Below are positions 56,305 to 64,000 of a stretch of DNA of 64,000 nucleotides, one piece after another. The DNA is from Shiella aurantiaca (lineage in GTDB: Bacteria > Bacteroidota > Bacteroidia > Cytophagales > Cyclobacteriaceae): assembly GCA_030412945.1 (NCBI GenBank), contig JAUHJS010000002.1, positions 442,504-506,503 on the forward strand, written 5' to 3'. The number at the start of each line of letters is the position of its first letter. The stretch's first letter is position 1. Both the position numbers and the translations under genes were made by a program. The notes beneath the pieces are model-generated. The model ran no database searches, was not told the origin of the DNA, and saw nothing but the letters and a program-made list of their open reading frames with translations.

Positions 56305-56330
56305 AAGCTTCACTGTTAAGCCTTAAAAAC

Positions 56331-56368
56331 AAAAAAAGACTCTTGAAATCAATCAAGAGTCTTTTTTT
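56331..56368. terminator. Terminator between tetR and the displaced queA end (copy A)
   Basis: A 16-bp stem A7-GACTCTTGA / TCAAGAGTC-T7 with a 6-base loop. It is duplicated at 58058-58094 beside intact queA, so this copy was probably the original queA terminator. Confidence 0.9.
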
Positions 56369-56384
56369 ATGGAATATTCCTAGC

Positions 56385-56603
56385 TTACAGAATCAACATG
56401 GCATCGCCATAGCTGAAGAAGCGGTATTTTTCTTTGATAGCTTCCTGATAGGCCTTCATTACCAAATCGTAGCCGCCAAAAGCGCAAGCCATCATCAATA
56501 GGGTAGATTCCGGCATATGGAAATTGGTCAATAAGCTATTGCAGATTTTGAACTCATAAGGAGGGAAGATGAATTTATCCGTCCAGCCCTCATTGGCTTT
56601 TAG
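56385..56603 (-). pseudogene. Displaced 3' fragment of queA (73 codons)
   Basis: The last 73 codons of queA, including the stop, without the rest of the gene. Compared with 58111-58329 there are 7 substitutions in 219 bases. Six are at third codon positions and one is a first-position TTA/CTA Leu change, so all are synonymous. Identity ends at GGCTTT(T/C)AG, after which unrelated AT-rich sequence begins. It cannot encode a working enzyme. Confidence 0.9.
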
Positions 56604-56804
56604 TGTTCAATTATGACTTCTAATATATTTAATCTTAACCTGAGCAATTATTTTTATTGAGGCCCATGTAATTGCTTTTTGTGCCATATGTTACAAATCT
56701 CTTTAATTATTAAAAGTGTTTACTTATAATTACTAAGATTGAGATATTTTGAGTCGGGAATAATCTAATTCTACGTAAATAGTAAATCCTTAACAAAGAG
56801 AGTA
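56604..56804. other. AT-rich leader of the inserted two-gene segment
   Basis: 200 bases with no gene. It is visibly AT-richer than the surroundings. I see only a weak -7-like TATTTTG near 56744 and no repeat ends, no integrase and no recognisable attachment core beyond the shared TCATTGGCTTT at the junction. Confidence 0.5.
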
Positions 56805-57362
56805 ATGATGGAAAAACGAATAGTTATCATTTTTTTAATCCTTTTCTATACTAATACAATAAATGCTCAGGAAAAGCTTTTGGATATATTACCACTTGAG
56901 GATGGCAGAGTAACATATTCAGGAGTGGTGCAAGTGAATGATGTGTCAAGAAGTCAGCTTTATAATAATGCAAAAAGATGGTTTATTGATACATATACCT
57001 CGGGAAAAGATGTTATTCAACTTGATGACAAAGAAAGCGGTGAGATAATTGGGAAAGGATACTTTGAGGAAGTTTGGATGGTGACTGCTTACTCTGGACA
57101 AAATGTAAATGTATGGCAAACTATAAAGGTGCAAATGAAAGATGGAAGATATCGGTACGAGATTACAGACTTTAGGATGAAATATATTGTTCCTGCTTCA
57201 AATTATACGAGAGCTACTGAGATAGATTTGCCAATAGAAGAATGGAATAAGGGAAGAGATAAGAATAATGCAAAATTTTATCCTAAAATTGACTCTCATG
57301 TTCAGGATATGATTTCTAGTCTAGAAAAAGTGATGAAATCATCTGAAGGAGACGATTGGTAA
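56805..57362 (+). CDS. Exported DUF4468-type protein
   Basis: 185 residues with a signal peptide (IVIIFLILFYTNTINAQ). The mature part has VTYSGVVQVNDVSRSQLYNN, KRWFIDTYTSGKDVIQLDD and GEIIGKGYF, matching DUF4468, a Bacteroidota family with a TBP-like fold and unknown function. It is first gene of an AT-rich pair inserted between two copies of the queA 3' end. Codon use leans to A/T third positions, unlike the flanking genes. Confidence 0.65.
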   Translation: MMEKRIVIIFLILFYTNTINAQEKLLDILPLEDGRVTYSGVVQVNDVSRSQLYNNAKRWFIDTYTSGKDVIQLDDKESGEIIGKGYFEEVWMVTAYSGQNVNVWQTIKVQMKDGRYRYEITDFRMKYIVPASNYTRATEIDLPIEEWNKGRDKNNAKFYPKIDSHVQDMISSLEKVMKSSEGDDW

Positions 57363-57380
57363 AGCTAAAACCGTATAATT

Positions 57381-57986
57381 ATGTTATGTGAGGTCATGCC
57401 AGAAAGTGTTTTAACTCTAGAAGGAGTTTTAACTTTAGTGTTCTCAGGACTGGTAGCAATTTCAACAATATTTTATGTTATTCTTACTGAGCGATTAGTA
57501 AGGGAAACAAGAATAATGAGAAAGAATCAGGTTGAGCCTCATATAATAGCTTTTTTAGATTTATCTGAGAGATTGCCTGATATTGTATATGTAAAAACCA
57601 AAAATATTGGATTGGGTGTTGCCTTAAACGTTAGGTTTAAAATTGAGAAAGATATTAGTTATCCGGACTCGATTTCCTTATCTAATCTTACCTACTTTTC
57701 GGAAGGTGTTAATTATTTTCCTCCAAATCATGAAGACAAGCATTTGGTTTTTAGCTTTAGGCAGGATACCGAAAGAAAGATGGATGATTCAATTATTTTT
57801 AAAGTTGAGTATGAGAGTATTCTTGGCGAAAAGAAAAGTAATCATTATAACTTAAGATTTAATGAGTTGGCCGGAAAAGGTTCCCTAAATCCTCCTGATA
57901 CACATATAGGGAACATTGGTTATCGACTTGAGCAGATAGAGAAAACGTTAGTAAAAATTAATGAGAAAATTGAGAGGAGGAATTAA
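57381..57986 (+). CDS. Membrane-anchored protein of unknown function
   Basis: 201 residues. I do not recognise the family with certainty. One N-terminal membrane helix (LTLVFSGLVAISTIFYVILT) is followed by a basic stretch (RLVRETRIMRKNQVEPHIIA). A beta-sandwich-like domain then shows VKTKNIGLGVALNVRFKIE, a pattern frequent in small anchored proteins on accessory DNA. It ends with a helical tail (YRLEQIEKTLVKINEKIERR). It lies 18 bases after the DUF4468 gene. ATGs at 57381 and 57396 are both possible starts. Confidence 0.55.
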   Translation: MLCEVMPESVLTLEGVLTLVFSGLVAISTIFYVILTERLVRETRIMRKNQVEPHIIAFLDLSERLPDIVYVKTKNIGLGVALNVRFKIEKDISYPDSISLSNLTYFSEGVNYFPPNHEDKHLVFSFRQDTERKMDDSIIFKVEYESILGEKKSNHYNLRFNELAGKGSLNPPDTHIGNIGYRLEQIEKTLVKINEKIERRN

Positions 57987-58057
57987 GCGTAAGGTATTCA
58001 GTTCTACGAAATTTTGAATTTCGAGATAGAATGTAATTGATTGAAAATCTGTAAAAC

Positions 58058-58094
58058 AAAAAAGACTCTTGAAATCAATCAAGAGTCTTTTTTT
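58058..58094. terminator. Terminator of queA (copy B)
   Basis: Same stem-loop as at 56331-56368 with one A fewer. It lies directly after the intact queA stop (minus strand) and also faces the inserted gene pair. Confidence 0.9.
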
Positions 58095-58110
58095 ATGGAG
58101 TATTCTTCGC

Positions 58111-59157
58111 TTACAGAATCAACATGGCATCGCCATAGCTGAAGAAGCGGTATTTTTCTTTGATAGCTTCCTGATAGGCCTTCATTACCAAATCGTAGCC
58201 GCCAAAAGCGCAGGCCATCATTAATAGGGTAGATTCTGGCATATGGAAATTGGTCAATAGGCTATTGCAGATTTTGAACTCATAAGGAGGGAAGATGAAT
58301 TTATCCGTCCATCCTTCATTGGCTTTCAGACGGTTATTGGCCGATACGCTACTTTCCAAGGCACGCATAGAGGTGGTTCCAATGGCACATACACGTTTTT
58401 TCTCATCTAAGGAACGGTTTACCAAGTCTACGGTTTTCTGCTCCACGCGGAAGTTTTCCGAATCCATTTTGTGCTTGGTAAGGTCCTCTACATCTACCGG
58501 ACGGAAAGTGCCCAAGCCAATGTGCAAAGTGATAGGCGTAAGGTCTACTCCTTTAATCTCCAGTCGCTTCATTACCTGCTTGGTAAAGTGCATACCCGCA
58601 GTGGGAGCGGCTACTGCACCTACGTGCTCGGCATAAATAGTCTGAAAACGCTCTCTGTCTTCGGGTTCCGCCTTTCTTTTGATGTATTTCGGAAGGGGCG
58701 TTTCGCCCAAGTGGTCGATGGCTTTGTAGAAATCCTCATCGGTACCATCGTATAAGAAACGGATGGTACGACCACGCGAAGTGGTATTGTCAATCACTTC
58801 GGCTACAAGGTCGCCCTCGCCAAAGTACAGTTTGTTGCCTACACGGATTTTACGGGCTGGGTCTACCAGCACATCCCATAGGTGCATTTCTTTATTCAAT
58901 TCGCGCAGAAGGAATACTTCAATCTTGGCTCCGGTTTTTTCTTTATTGCCATACAAGCGTGCAGGGAAAACCTTGGTATTGTTCATTACCATCACATCGC
59001 CTTCATCGAAATAGTCGACTATGTCTTTGAAAATTTTGTGTTCTATGGTTTTGTCTTTGCGATTTACCACCATTAGGCGGCTCTCATCGCGGTTTTCGGC
59101 AGGGTACAAGGCTAAGAGGTTAGCCGGAAGGTCGAATTTGAATTCTGATAATTTCAT
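58111..59157 (-). CDS. queA: S-adenosylmethionine:tRNA ribosyltransferase-isomerase
   Basis: Makes epoxyqueuosine in the wobble base of tRNA by transferring ribose from SAM. 348 residues. [20 protein letters not shown] start, [36 protein letters not shown] and [20 protein letters not shown] are all QueA hallmarks. It ends with [11 protein letters not shown]. The last 73 codons exist a second time at 56385-56603 with only synonymous changes, so this gene may be a hybrid of two alleles. Confidence 0.96.
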   Translation of the reverse strand: MKLSEFKFDLPANLLALYPAENRDESRLMVVNRKDKTIEHKIFKDIVDYFDEGDVMVMNNTKVFPARLYGNKEKTGAKIEVFLLRELNKEMHLWDVLVDPARKIRVGNKLYFGEGDLVAEVIDNTTSRGRTIRFLYDGTDEDFYKAIDHLGETPLPKYIKRKAEPEDRERFQTIYAEHVGAVAAPTAGMHFTKQVMKRLEIKGVDLTPITLHIGLGTFRPVDVEDLTKHKMDSENFRVEQKTVDLVNRSLDEKKRVCAIGTTSMRALESSVSANNRLKANEGWTDKFIFPPYEFKICNSLLTNFHMPESTLLMMACAFGGYDLVMKAYQEAIKEKYRFFSYGDAMLIL

Positions 59158-59236
59158 AATAAAGTATTACGGTACTTGTCTCTGTTCCTCTTTTCCGTCT
59201 CTCTCAGCGAACAGAGTATACTGAGGAGAGAAGGTG

Positions 59237-59244
59237 CAAAAATA
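59237..59244 (-). promoter_or_regulatory. Putative -7 element of queA
   Basis: Minus strand TATTTTTG, 79 bases upstream of the queA ATG. No -33 at standard spacing. Confidence 0.4.
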
Positions 59245-59262
59245 TAAAATCCGGTGAATAAG

Positions 59263-59306
59263 TAAGGGTTGATACAAGGCAGAAAAGTTGCTGATACCAA
59301 CCCTTA
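59263..59306 (-). terminator. Possible terminator hairpin after the DEAD-box helicase gene
   Basis: TAAGGGTTG and CAACCCTTA form a 9-bp stem with a 26-base loop, 18 bases after the helicase stop. The long loop and missing T-run make it weak. Confidence 0.35.
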
Positions 59307-59324
59307 TTAGGAAATGCTTGGTGA

Positions 59325-61076
59325 CTAGTAGCGGTTTCTACGTGGTTTTCCATGGCTATGGCGCGGATTGGCACCATGCTTCTCTCTGCGCTCACGGGCT
59401 CTGTACGGAGCACCGCCTTCGCGTCCACCACCTCCCGAAGGAGATTTGGTGTCGGTTACTTCCACGCGGACAGGGCGTCCGTTGTGGTCAAAACCTTCGA
59501 AAGAGGAAATCACACGAGGCGTAATTTCTTTTTCTACTTCAAAGAAGGAATACGCACCTTTCAGTTCGATACGGCCAATGTCCTTTCCTTTGATGTTCGA
59601 CTGGCGGCAAATCAGGTTGATCAAACCTCCTTTTTCCAGTCCGTCCATCTTACCTACATTGATAAATAAGCGGTCGCCTGTGAAATGGCGGCTTTCGCGC
59701 ACTTCAAAATCATCGGCACGGTCTTTTCTGTCGCGGCTGCGCTTATCGGCCGATACGTTCAAGTCCAAAGAGCCTTGGTAGTATTCCAAAAAGCGGTTGA
59801 ATTCCAAAGAAGCAAATCGCGTGATGACATCTTCTTTCGATACATCCGCAAAAAGGGCCATTACCTCAGGAAGGAAAGGCTTCATTTCTTTTTCTTTTAC
59901 TTCTACTTCCAATACACGCTTAAGTAATTCTTTCAGGCGTACTTCACATACCTCTACTCCGCTAGGCACTTGCTTAAGGGTGAAAGGTACAGAAAGCCTG
60001 CGCTCCAGCTGACGGATTTTATCCATCTCGCGTGGGCTTACTATCGCCATCGAAATCCCTTTCTTCCCGGCACGGGCGGTACGTCCGCTGCGGTGGGTGT
60101 AGAATTCGATTTCATCAGGAAGGTTCATGTGGATTACGTGCGTTACGTTGCTCACATCAATACCGCGGGCCGCTACATCAGTTGCCACAAGTATTTTGAT
60201 AGAACGCGTACGGAACGAGCGCATCACTTTATCACGCTGGGCTTGGCTCAGGTCGCCATGAAGCGAGTCGGCATTGTAGCCATCTTGCATCAGCTTGTCA
60301 GCAATCTCCTGCGTTTCGATTTTGGTACGGCAGAAAATCACCCCGAAAATCTCGGTATTGATATCCACTATACGCTTAAGCGCTTGGTATTTATCTTTTG
60401 GCGATACAATGAAGTACTGGTGCTCAATATTGGCGTTGGTGGTGTTCTGCTGCCCCACAGAAAGCTCGTAGGGCTTGTTCATGTAGTTTTTAGAGATAGC
60501 CTTTACTTCTTTGGGCATGGTAGCCGAAAAAAGCCAGGTTTTTTTCTCTGGAGAAGTGCCGGCCAATATCTGGTCGATGTCTTCTTTGAAACCCATGTTG
60601 AGCATTTCATCGGCTTCATCCAGCACCACATAACTGATGGCGGATAAGTCAACGGCACGTTTTTCCATTAGGTCCATCAGTCGGCCGGGCGTAGCCACCA
60701 CTATGGTAGCGCCTGTCTTGATGTCGCGGATTTGGTCGCGGATACTAGCACCCCCATATACGGGAACGATGCGTACACCTTTCAGATTTTTTGAATAGCG
60801 GATAAGGTCCTGGGTGATCTGCAAACAAAGTTCGCGCGTAGGAGCCAACACCAAAGCTTGGGTATGGCGCAGGGCCGGATCAATCAAATGTAAAAGGGGT
60901 AAACCAAAGGCGGCTGTTTTGCCGGTGCCCGTCTGGGCCAGACCTACAAGGTCGGTGTGGTTGTTCAAAAGAACAGGAATGGCTTCTGCCTGTATAGGGG
61001 TTGGGGCCTCAAAGCCCAATTCAGTAACGGCATTAACCAGGGACTCGTTTAGTCCAAGGGATTGAAATGAAATCAT
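59325..61076 (-). CDS. DEAD-box RNA helicase (DeaD/CsdA-like)
   Basis: 583 residues. Core motifs: Q motif (FEAPTPIQAEAIP), Walker A AQTGTGKTAAF, PTRELCLQI, VATPGRLMDL, DEAD in VVLDEADEMLNMGF, SATMP, and HRSGRTARAGKKG. From ~residue 470 a DbpA-type RNA-binding domain follows (RLFINVGKMDGLEKGGLINL), then a Gly/Arg-rich basic tail. It likely helps ribosome assembly or RNA unfolding in the cold. Full length for the family. Confidence 0.93.
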   Translation of the reverse strand: MISFQSLGLNESLVNAVTELGFEAPTPIQAEAIPVLLNNHTDLVGLAQTGTGKTAAFGLPLLHLIDPALRHTQALVLAPTRELCLQITQDLIRYSKNLKGVRIVPVYGGASIRDQIRDIKTGATIVVATPGRLMDLMEKRAVDLSAISYVVLDEADEMLNMGFKEDIDQILAGTSPEKKTWLFSATMPKEVKAISKNYMNKPYELSVGQQNTTNANIEHQYFIVSPKDKYQALKRIVDINTEIFGVIFCRTKIETQEIADKLMQDGYNADSLHGDLSQAQRDKVMRSFRTRSIKILVATDVAARGIDVSNVTHVIHMNLPDEIEFYTHRSGRTARAGKKGISMAIVSPREMDKIRQLERRLSVPFTLKQVPSGVEVCEVRLKELLKRVLEVEVKEKEMKPFLPEVMALFADVSKEDVITRFASLEFNRFLEYYQGSLDLNVSADKRSRDRKDRADDFEVRESRHFTGDRLFINVGKMDGLEKGGLINLICRQSNIKGKDIGRIELKGAYSFFEVEKEITPRVISSFEGFDHNGRPVRVEVTDTKSPSGGGGREGGAPYRARERREKHGANPRHSHGKPRRNRY

Positions 61077-61395
61077 TAAATTTATTTAAATAAGAAGCAA
61101 AGGTACGCAGATATTAGCAGATTATTTGATTTCTGCAAAAGATTCTGAAAAATAGAAGGATAACCATTGAAAAACTTGGAGGGAAGAGAGTGGGAAGGAT
61201 AATATTTGTGGAAGTGCCCCAAATGAGGAAACGTGAAAAGATGAGACTTTTTTAGATCATAATTAAAGTTAGATTAACAAATGAATCATTTCTTTCTCTT
61301 GCCGCTAACCTTTTGTGTAAAATACCGTCTTGGTAAAAGGCTTGTCGCATGAAAAGCCATAATTTGCATACAAGAACCCTAAACCCTTGCCATTT
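61077..61395. other. Intergenic region between the helicase and ABC permease genes
   Basis: About 320 bases. The only signal I can support is TACCTTTG on the minus strand (61098-61105), a perfect TAnnTTTG match 21 bases before the helicase ATG. No structured RNA, terminator or convincing small reading frame was seen. Confidence 0.5.
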
Positions 61396-62646
61396 GTGAA
61401 AACAGTACTTCAGGTCATTGAAAGTTTTCGATTTGCCGCCAGCGCTTTGCGCGCCAATTTGCTCCGTACCATCTTGAGCCTTTTGGGCGTAACTATTGGT
61501 ATTTTTGCCATTATTGCGGTATTTACCTTGGTCGATTCTTTGGAGAAAAACATCAAGGAAAGTATGTCCTTTTTGGGTGATAAAGTGGTGAGGGTAGAAA
61601 AATGGCCTTGGATATTCGAAAATTCGTACCCTTGGTGGAAATTTATCAGTCGCCCTAAAGCCAATCTGAACGAATACGAATACTTGCTGGAGCATGTTAC
61701 TAAGGCAAGTGCCCTTTGTGTATTTGCCGAAAAAGGAGGAATTACCGTGAAAGCCGGAAGCAATTTTGTGGATGGCATCAGCCTTACCGGAGTGGTGTAT
61801 AATCACAATCAGGTGTTTGAAGTGCCCATAGGCGAGGGGCGATATTTCTCTATGCAAGAAATCGATAGGGCCCAAAATGTGGTGGTGATTGGCTACAATA
61901 TTGCCAAAACTCTTTTCCCTAATGGCGATGCGCTGGGCAATGAAGTGAAACTAAGAGGGTTGAAATATGTGGTAATTGGTATTACCAGCGAACAGGGGGC
62001 TGCCCTGCTCGATACGCCCAGTACTGATGATCAGTGCTTTGTTCCCTATGGGGCATTCTTTAAAATGTATGCTTCGCAAAGTTTCTGGGGGCCTGAGCCC
62101 ATCATTGCAGCCAAAGGTTTTGAAAGCGACTTGGGCTTGGTGGAGTTGGAAAATGATTTGCGGGGTATTATGCGTGCCAAGCGAGGTTTACGCCCCATCG
62201 AAGAAGATAATTTTGCCATTAACCGTACCGAAGCGTTTGCCAATATCATTTCCTCTACCTTCGATGTGGTCGGAATTGCCGGATGGGTGATTGGTTCATT
62301 CAGTATTTTAGTAGGTGGTTTTGGGATAGCCAATATCATGTTCGTATCCGTGCGTGAGCGGACCAATATCATTGGTATACAAAAGTCGCTAGGGGCTAAA
62401 AATTACTTTATCCTTTTTCAGTTCTTGTTTGAGGCGGTGTTTTTGAGTACCATCGGAGGACTGGTAGGTTTGATACTGGTGTTTATGATGACCTTTATTG
62501 ATCTGGGAAGTCTCGAACTGGTGCTTACCTTGAAGAATATCACCCTAGGTTTGGGCGTGAGCGCCCTAATCGGGACCATTTCTGGGATAGTGCCTGCCGC
62601 CTTGGCTGCCCGTCTCGATCCGGTAATTGCTATTCGTTCGAAGTAG
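61396..62646 (+). CDS. ABC transporter permease, MacB/FtsX type
   Basis: 416 residues from GTG (TTG at 61387 is an alternative; no ATG precedes the conserved start). The first membrane helix is RTILSLLGVTIGIFAIIAVF, followed by a large periplasmic MacB-PCD domain (VVIGYNIAKTLFPNGDALGN, LRGLKYVVIGITSEQG). Three C-terminal helices form the FtsX domain (GGFGIANIMFVSVRERTNII). Such permeases need an ATPase, and none is adjacent. The substrate (lipoprotein, peptide or drug) is unknown. Confidence 0.88.
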   Translation: MKTVLQVIESFRFAASALRANLLRTILSLLGVTIGIFAIIAVFTLVDSLEKNIKESMSFLGDKVVRVEKWPWIFENSYPWWKFISRPKANLNEYEYLLEHVTKASALCVFAEKGGITVKAGSNFVDGISLTGVVYNHNQVFEVPIGEGRYFSMQEIDRAQNVVVIGYNIAKTLFPNGDALGNEVKLRGLKYVVIGITSEQGAALLDTPSTDDQCFVPYGAFFKMYASQSFWGPEPIIAAKGFESDLGLVELENDLRGIMRAKRGLRPIEEDNFAINRTEAFANIISSTFDVVGIAGWVIGSFSILVGGFGIANIMFVSVRERTNIIGIQKSLGAKNYFILFQFLFEAVFLSTIGGLVGLILVFMMTFIDLGSLELVLTLKNITLGLGVSALIGTISGIVPAALAARLDPVIAIRSK

Positions 62647-62683
62647 GATGTAGGTGCTACTGTTATGTCTTAAGTGATTTTAG

Positions 62684-62691
62684 TATATTTG
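62684..62691 (+). promoter_or_regulatory. Putative -7 element of the small helical gene
   Basis: TATATTTG matches TAnnTTTG and ends 3 bases before the ATG at 62695, so the transcript would be leaderless. No -33 TTG found. Confidence 0.35.
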
Positions 62692-62694
62692 TAT

Positions 62695-62883
62695 ATGGCT
62701 AATGCTCAGATAAAAACGGAAATTCAGAAAATTCTCGATAGTGTTCCTGAAACTGTTTTGCAAGATGTTCTTGACTTCTTAAAGGAATTGCAAGAAAAAT
62801 CTGCTGATAAAGTAAAGCTTACAAACAACTTGCGCAAAATCCTTTCCGAGGATAAAGAACTTCTTGAAAAACTAGCTCAATGA
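62695..62883 (+). CDS. Small helical protein, possible antitoxin-like
   Basis: 62 residues starting MANAQIKTEIQKILDSVPET; an in-frame ATG at 62674 is less likely. It is fully helical and amphipathic (VLQDVLDFLKELQEK, LRKILSEDKELLEKLAQ). This resembles small DUF2281-type proteins found in toxin-antitoxin loci, but no DNA-binding motif is visible. Its stop overlaps an ATG (ATGA) that opens a 24-codon frame running into the recA terminator, perhaps the remnant of a second gene. Confidence 0.5.
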   Translation: MANAQIKTEIQKILDSVPETVLQDVLDFLKELQEKSADKVKLTNNLRKILSEDKELLEKLAQ

Positions 62884-62954
62884 TAGTTCTTCAAGAAGGG
62901 AAGGATGGTCAATGTATAGATAAAGATTACAAAACAAAAAAGAGGGTCTATTGA
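62880..62954 (+). pseudogene. 24-codon frame overlapping the small helical gene by ATGA
   Basis: It begins MIVLQEGKDGQCIDKDYK and stops inside the recA terminator stem. The 4-base overlap is typical of coupled gene pairs, so it could be a truncated partner gene. Chance is also possible at this length. Confidence 0.25.
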
Positions 62955-62963
62955 CCCTCTTTT
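62938..62963. terminator. Terminator of recA, shared with the small gene
   Basis: AAAAGAGGGTC / GACCCTCTTTT, 11-bp perfect stem with a 4-base loop. It has a T-tract on the minus strand. Confidence 0.9.
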
Positions 62964-62966
62964 GCT

Positions 62967-64000
62967 TTATACGCTTGCTTCTTTTTCTTTCTCTTTTTTC
63001 GGTTCGGCCGCTGGTTTGATTTTTTCTTTGATTTTCTTTTCAAGCTCCTCCATCAGTTCCGGATTGTCTTTCAAGAGTTCTTTTACCGCATCGCGGCCTT
63101 GGCCCAGTTTGTTGTTTTCATAAGAGAACCAAGAACCTGCTTTTTTGATTACGTCCAGTTCTACGCCCAAGTCGATGATTTCACCCACTTTGGAGATGCC
63201 TTCGCCATACATAATATCAAATTCTATCACTTTGAAAGGAGGAGCCACTTTGTTTTTCACCACTTTCACTTTGGTACGGTTACCGATCACATTGTCAGCG
63301 CCTTCTTTGATTTGGCCAATTCTGCGGATATCTAAACGTACCGAGGCATAGAATTTCAAGGCATTACCACCGGTGGTGGTTTCAGGGCTGCCAAACATTA
63401 CCCCGATTTTCTCACGCAACTGGTTGATGAAAATACAGGTACAGGCTGTTTTGTTCAAGGTTCCGGTGAGCTTACGCAAGGCTTGCGACATCAAGCGCGC
63501 CTGAAGGCCCATTTTGCTATCGCCCATTTCTCCTTCCAATTCGGCTTTGGGCACAAGGGCCGCCACAGAGTCGATTACGATAATATCAATAGCGCCTGAT
63601 CGGATCAAGTGTTCGGCAATTTCGAGGGCTTGTTCTCCGTTGTCGGGCTGAGAGATCAATAAGTTTTCAGTGTCAATGCCTAGCTTTTCGGCATAGGTTT
63701 TATCAAAGGCGTGTTCGGCATCAATAAAGGCGGCCAAGCCACCGTTTTTTTGCGCCTCTGCAATGGCATGCATGCTGAGGGTAGTTTTACCAGACGATTC
63801 AGGCCCGTAAATTTCAATTACCCGGCCACGAGGAAGACCGCCTACACCCAGCGCGATATCAAGCCCCAAAGAGCCTGTAGAGATGGCTGGGATATCCTGC
63901 ACGCGCTCATCGCTCAACTTCATTACCGTACCTTTTCCGTAGGATTTTTCCAGCTTATCTATCGTTAGCTGCAATGCTTTTAGTTTTTCTGCTTTATCGC
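62967..64000 (-). CDS. recA: Recombinase RecA, 5' end outside window
   Basis: Homologous recombination and SOS coprotease. Walker [19 protein letters not shown], Walker [29 protein letters not shown], loop 2 region [18 protein letters not shown], and a Lys/Glu-rich C-terminal tail. The frame stays open to the window edge: upstream of a TTG at 63974 it reads [18 protein letters not shown], the normal RecA N terminus. The true start is therefore just outside the window. Confidence 0.97.
   Translation of the reverse strand, partial: DKAEKLKALQLTIDKLEKSYGKGTVMKLSDERVQDIPAISTGSLGLDIALGVGGLPRGRVIEIYGPESSGKTTLSMHAIAEAQKNGGLAAFIDAEHAFDKTYAEKLGIDTENLLISQPDNGEQALEIAEHLIRSGAIDIIVIDSVAALVPKAELEGEMGDSKMGLQARLMSQALRKLTGTLNKTACTCIFINQLREKIGVMFGSPETTTGGNALKFYASVRLDIRRIGQIKEGADNVIGNRTKVKVVKNKVAPPFKVIEFDIMYGEGISKVGEIIDLGVELDVIKKAGSWFSYENNKLGQGRDAVKELLKDNPELMEELEKKIKEKIKPAAEPKKEKEKEASV

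Noticed and set aside
59158-59230. Possible riboswitch in the queA leader
   Set aside because: A weak CTCAG/CTGAG pairing is visible, but nothing matching a preQ1 pseudoknot could be recognised.
59970-60647. 225-codon plus-strand frame opposite the DEAD-box helicase
   Set aside because: Lies fully inside the helicase core motifs on the other strand; no recognisable protein.
61252-61875. 207-codon minus-strand frame opposite the ABC permease start
   Set aside because: Overlaps a clearly recognised gene, has no family motif, and its composition is that of an antisense shadow.

Overview
The window is 64 kb of a Bacteroidota chromosome. I infer this from several signs. One very large secreted protein ends in a type IX secretion (T9SS) sorting domain. 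There are many lipoproteins of Bacteroidota type, a DUF2795 protein, a glycine/ornithine-lipid acyltransferase pair, and promoters with the Bacteroidota -7 element TAnnTTTG. Shine-Dalgarno sites are rare. I found no tRNA, rRNA, CRISPR array, insertion sequence or integrase. The order within the phylum (Cytophagales-like is my guess) cannot be settled from sequence alone.

Layout. 1-2.8 kb: the end of hisD, then hisC and hisB, closed by a terminator (hisHAFI do not follow). 2.9-7.5 kb: guaA, a TPR plus periplasmic-binding-fold exported protein, and hemL. 7.6-14.1 kb: fabG, a GT-C membrane protein, lpd, an acyltransferase pair for amino-acid lipids, then an exported HMA-like protein with a lipoprotein truncated haemoglobin. 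14.2-19.0 kb: a 1,582-residue TPR protein with a degenerate trypsin-like head. 19.1-31.6 kb: mostly housekeeping genes (ispD, DUF2795, DUF349, ettA, rpsT, radC, pheT, zapA, rny). 31.7-34.3 kb: a lipoprotein and an ECF sigma / membrane protein / LTxxQ protein operon. 34.3-41.8 kb: sucD and a surface-glycan cluster of five glycosyltransferases and a methyltransferase, including a GT2-GT4 fusion. 41.9-45.0 kb: a minus-strand run of ECF sigma, zinc-finger anti-sigma, gmk, nadD and phhA. 45.1-54.3 kb: DUF4403 lipoprotein, penicillin acylase homologue and the T9SS giant. 54.3-64 kb: rarA, a TetR regulator, a small inserted segment next to queA, a DEAD-box helicase, an ABC permease, a small helical protein and recA (running off the right edge).

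Two observations stand out. First, phhA (phenylalanine 4-hydroxylase, which makes tyrosine) is preceded by a 29-codon open frame with seven consecutive Tyr codons. A Rho-independent terminator lies between that frame and phhA, and two short complementary segments could form alternative structures. This looks like tyrosine-sensing transcription attenuation. Second, the last 219 bp of queA plus its terminator are present twice, flanking an AT-rich two-gene segment. All seven differences between the two copies are synonymous. This suggests the segment arrived with the 3' end of another strain's functional queA, and is not a decayed local duplication.
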